Origin: Hoyosella altamirensis | Lineage (GTDB): Bacteria > Actinomycetota > Actinomycetes > Mycobacteriales > Mycobacteriaceae | Direction: 5' to 3' | Assembly (NCBI RefSeq): GCF_014191505.1 | Contig: NZ_JACHWS010000002.1 | Coordinates: forward strand, 806,001-870,000 | Length of the DNA stretch: 64,000 bases | Shown here: positions 63,815-64,000 of the stretch, in pieces | Numbering within the stretch: position 1 is the first letter of the stretch | How the letters are laid out: each line of letters begins with the position of its first letter | Program-made: the position numbers and the translations under genes | The notes under the pieces: generated by a model | Told to the model about the DNA's origin: nothing | What the model saw: the letters and a program-made list of their open reading frames with translations, nothing else | Databases searched by the model: none

Positions 63815-64000
63815 GTGGCGCTGGTTGGTCTTGTGCGGGTGAGCACGAGCAGACAGGAAACTCAGCGTCAGCATGATGATCTCGATCCGATCTGTGTGAA
63901 GGTGTTCGAGGAAAAGGTCAGCGGTGCACTGAAAATCGCCAATCAGCCTGGTTTGCGGGCCGCGCTTGAGTACCTGCGCCCCGCTGGCATGCTCACCGTT
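63815..64000 (+). CDS. Serine recombinase, resolvase/invertase family (partial)
   Basis: Open to the right edge (62 codons). VGLVRVSTSRQETQRQHDDL contains the catalytic Ser 10 and the conserved RVST..RQ pattern; VFEEKVSGALKIANQPGLRAALEYL and GMLTV follow the catalytic-domain order of Pin/Hin-type enzymes. GTG 63815 has GGAGG eight bases upstream. It cuts and rejoins DNA at specific sites and probably belongs to a transposon or invertible segment that continues outside the window. Confidence 0.85.
   Translation, partial: MALVGLVRVSTSRQETQRQHDDLDPICVKVFEEKVSGALKIANQPGLRAALEYLRPAGMLTV

Noticed and set aside
63592-63846. An 84-codon minus-strand frame before the recombinase
   Set aside because: It overlaps the recombinase start and has no recognisable domain or ribosome site.

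Overview
The window is about 60% G+C chromosomal DNA from an actinobacterium of the order Mycobacteriales. The signs are an LpqY/SugAB-type sugar importer, an F420-type luciferase-like enzyme, a MurJ protein fused to a pseudokinase domain, PonA1, Ino1 with its neighbouring PadR regulator, a mycobacterial-type PcnA/MutT4/SigM/RsmA block and a dnaB gene with inteins. Gene content and order match the oriC-proximal parts of the Mycobacterium tuberculosis chromosome (Rv3907c-Rv3912 and Rv0037c-Rv0058). A Hoyosella/Amycolicicoccus-like organism is my best guess, from memory and unverified. I found no tRNA, rRNA, CRISPR array or complete insertion sequence.

Layout. Positions 1-8718 (minus strand) hold mutT4 - DUF6049 membrane protein - murJ as an overlapping operon, a strong hairpin, then sigM and its anti-sigma gene, which runs off the left edge. 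pcnA diverges at 8850. Positions 10.3-24.2 kb hold an MFS exporter, a UPF0301 gene, lysine aminotransferase, a bile-acid-symporter-type carrier, a VOC/SdpI-like pair, leuS, a short-chain dehydrogenase, a tryptophan-2-monooxygenase-like flavoenzyme, a small secreted protein and a PhoX phosphatase. Positions 24.4-28 kb carry a lipoprotein and two permeases of a sugar ABC importer with no ATPase gene. Positions 28-41.8 kb hold an alpha/beta hydrolase, an F420-type oxidoreductase, a CPA1 antiporter, ino1 and a PadR regulator, two lipoproteins with nearly the same leader, a DUF5318 gene, ponA1, a GT87 mannosyltransferase-like gene, a degenerate secreted lipase and putA.

Positions 42.2-46.3 kb form a signalling island: a response regulator, a histidine kinase, a kinase-like membrane protein without an ATPase domain, a stand-alone LuxR-type HTH protein and a convergent pseudo-receiver/HTH protein. 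A second GT87 gene and an endonuclease IV gene follow. The rpsF-ssb-rpsR-rplI operon ends at a perfect hairpin. A 527-bp spacer rich in DnaA-box-like sequences then precedes dnaB. dnaB encodes two inteins, one of them a class 3 (WCT-type) intein inside the Walker A motif. Downstream are a FAD-linked oxidase, a DUF418-like membrane protein, a classical two-component system overlapping it, and a GT39-like glycosyltransferase.

Positions 61.1-64.0 kb look accessory. There is a fragment of a serine recombinase, a frameshifted GNAT acetyltransferase, orphan genes, and a second serine recombinase cut by the right edge.

Many genes appear to start without a leader: a TANNNT-like -10 box ends 6-8 bases before an ATG or GTG. 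A family of hairpins built on the core CGGGCATG lies in several intergenic gaps.
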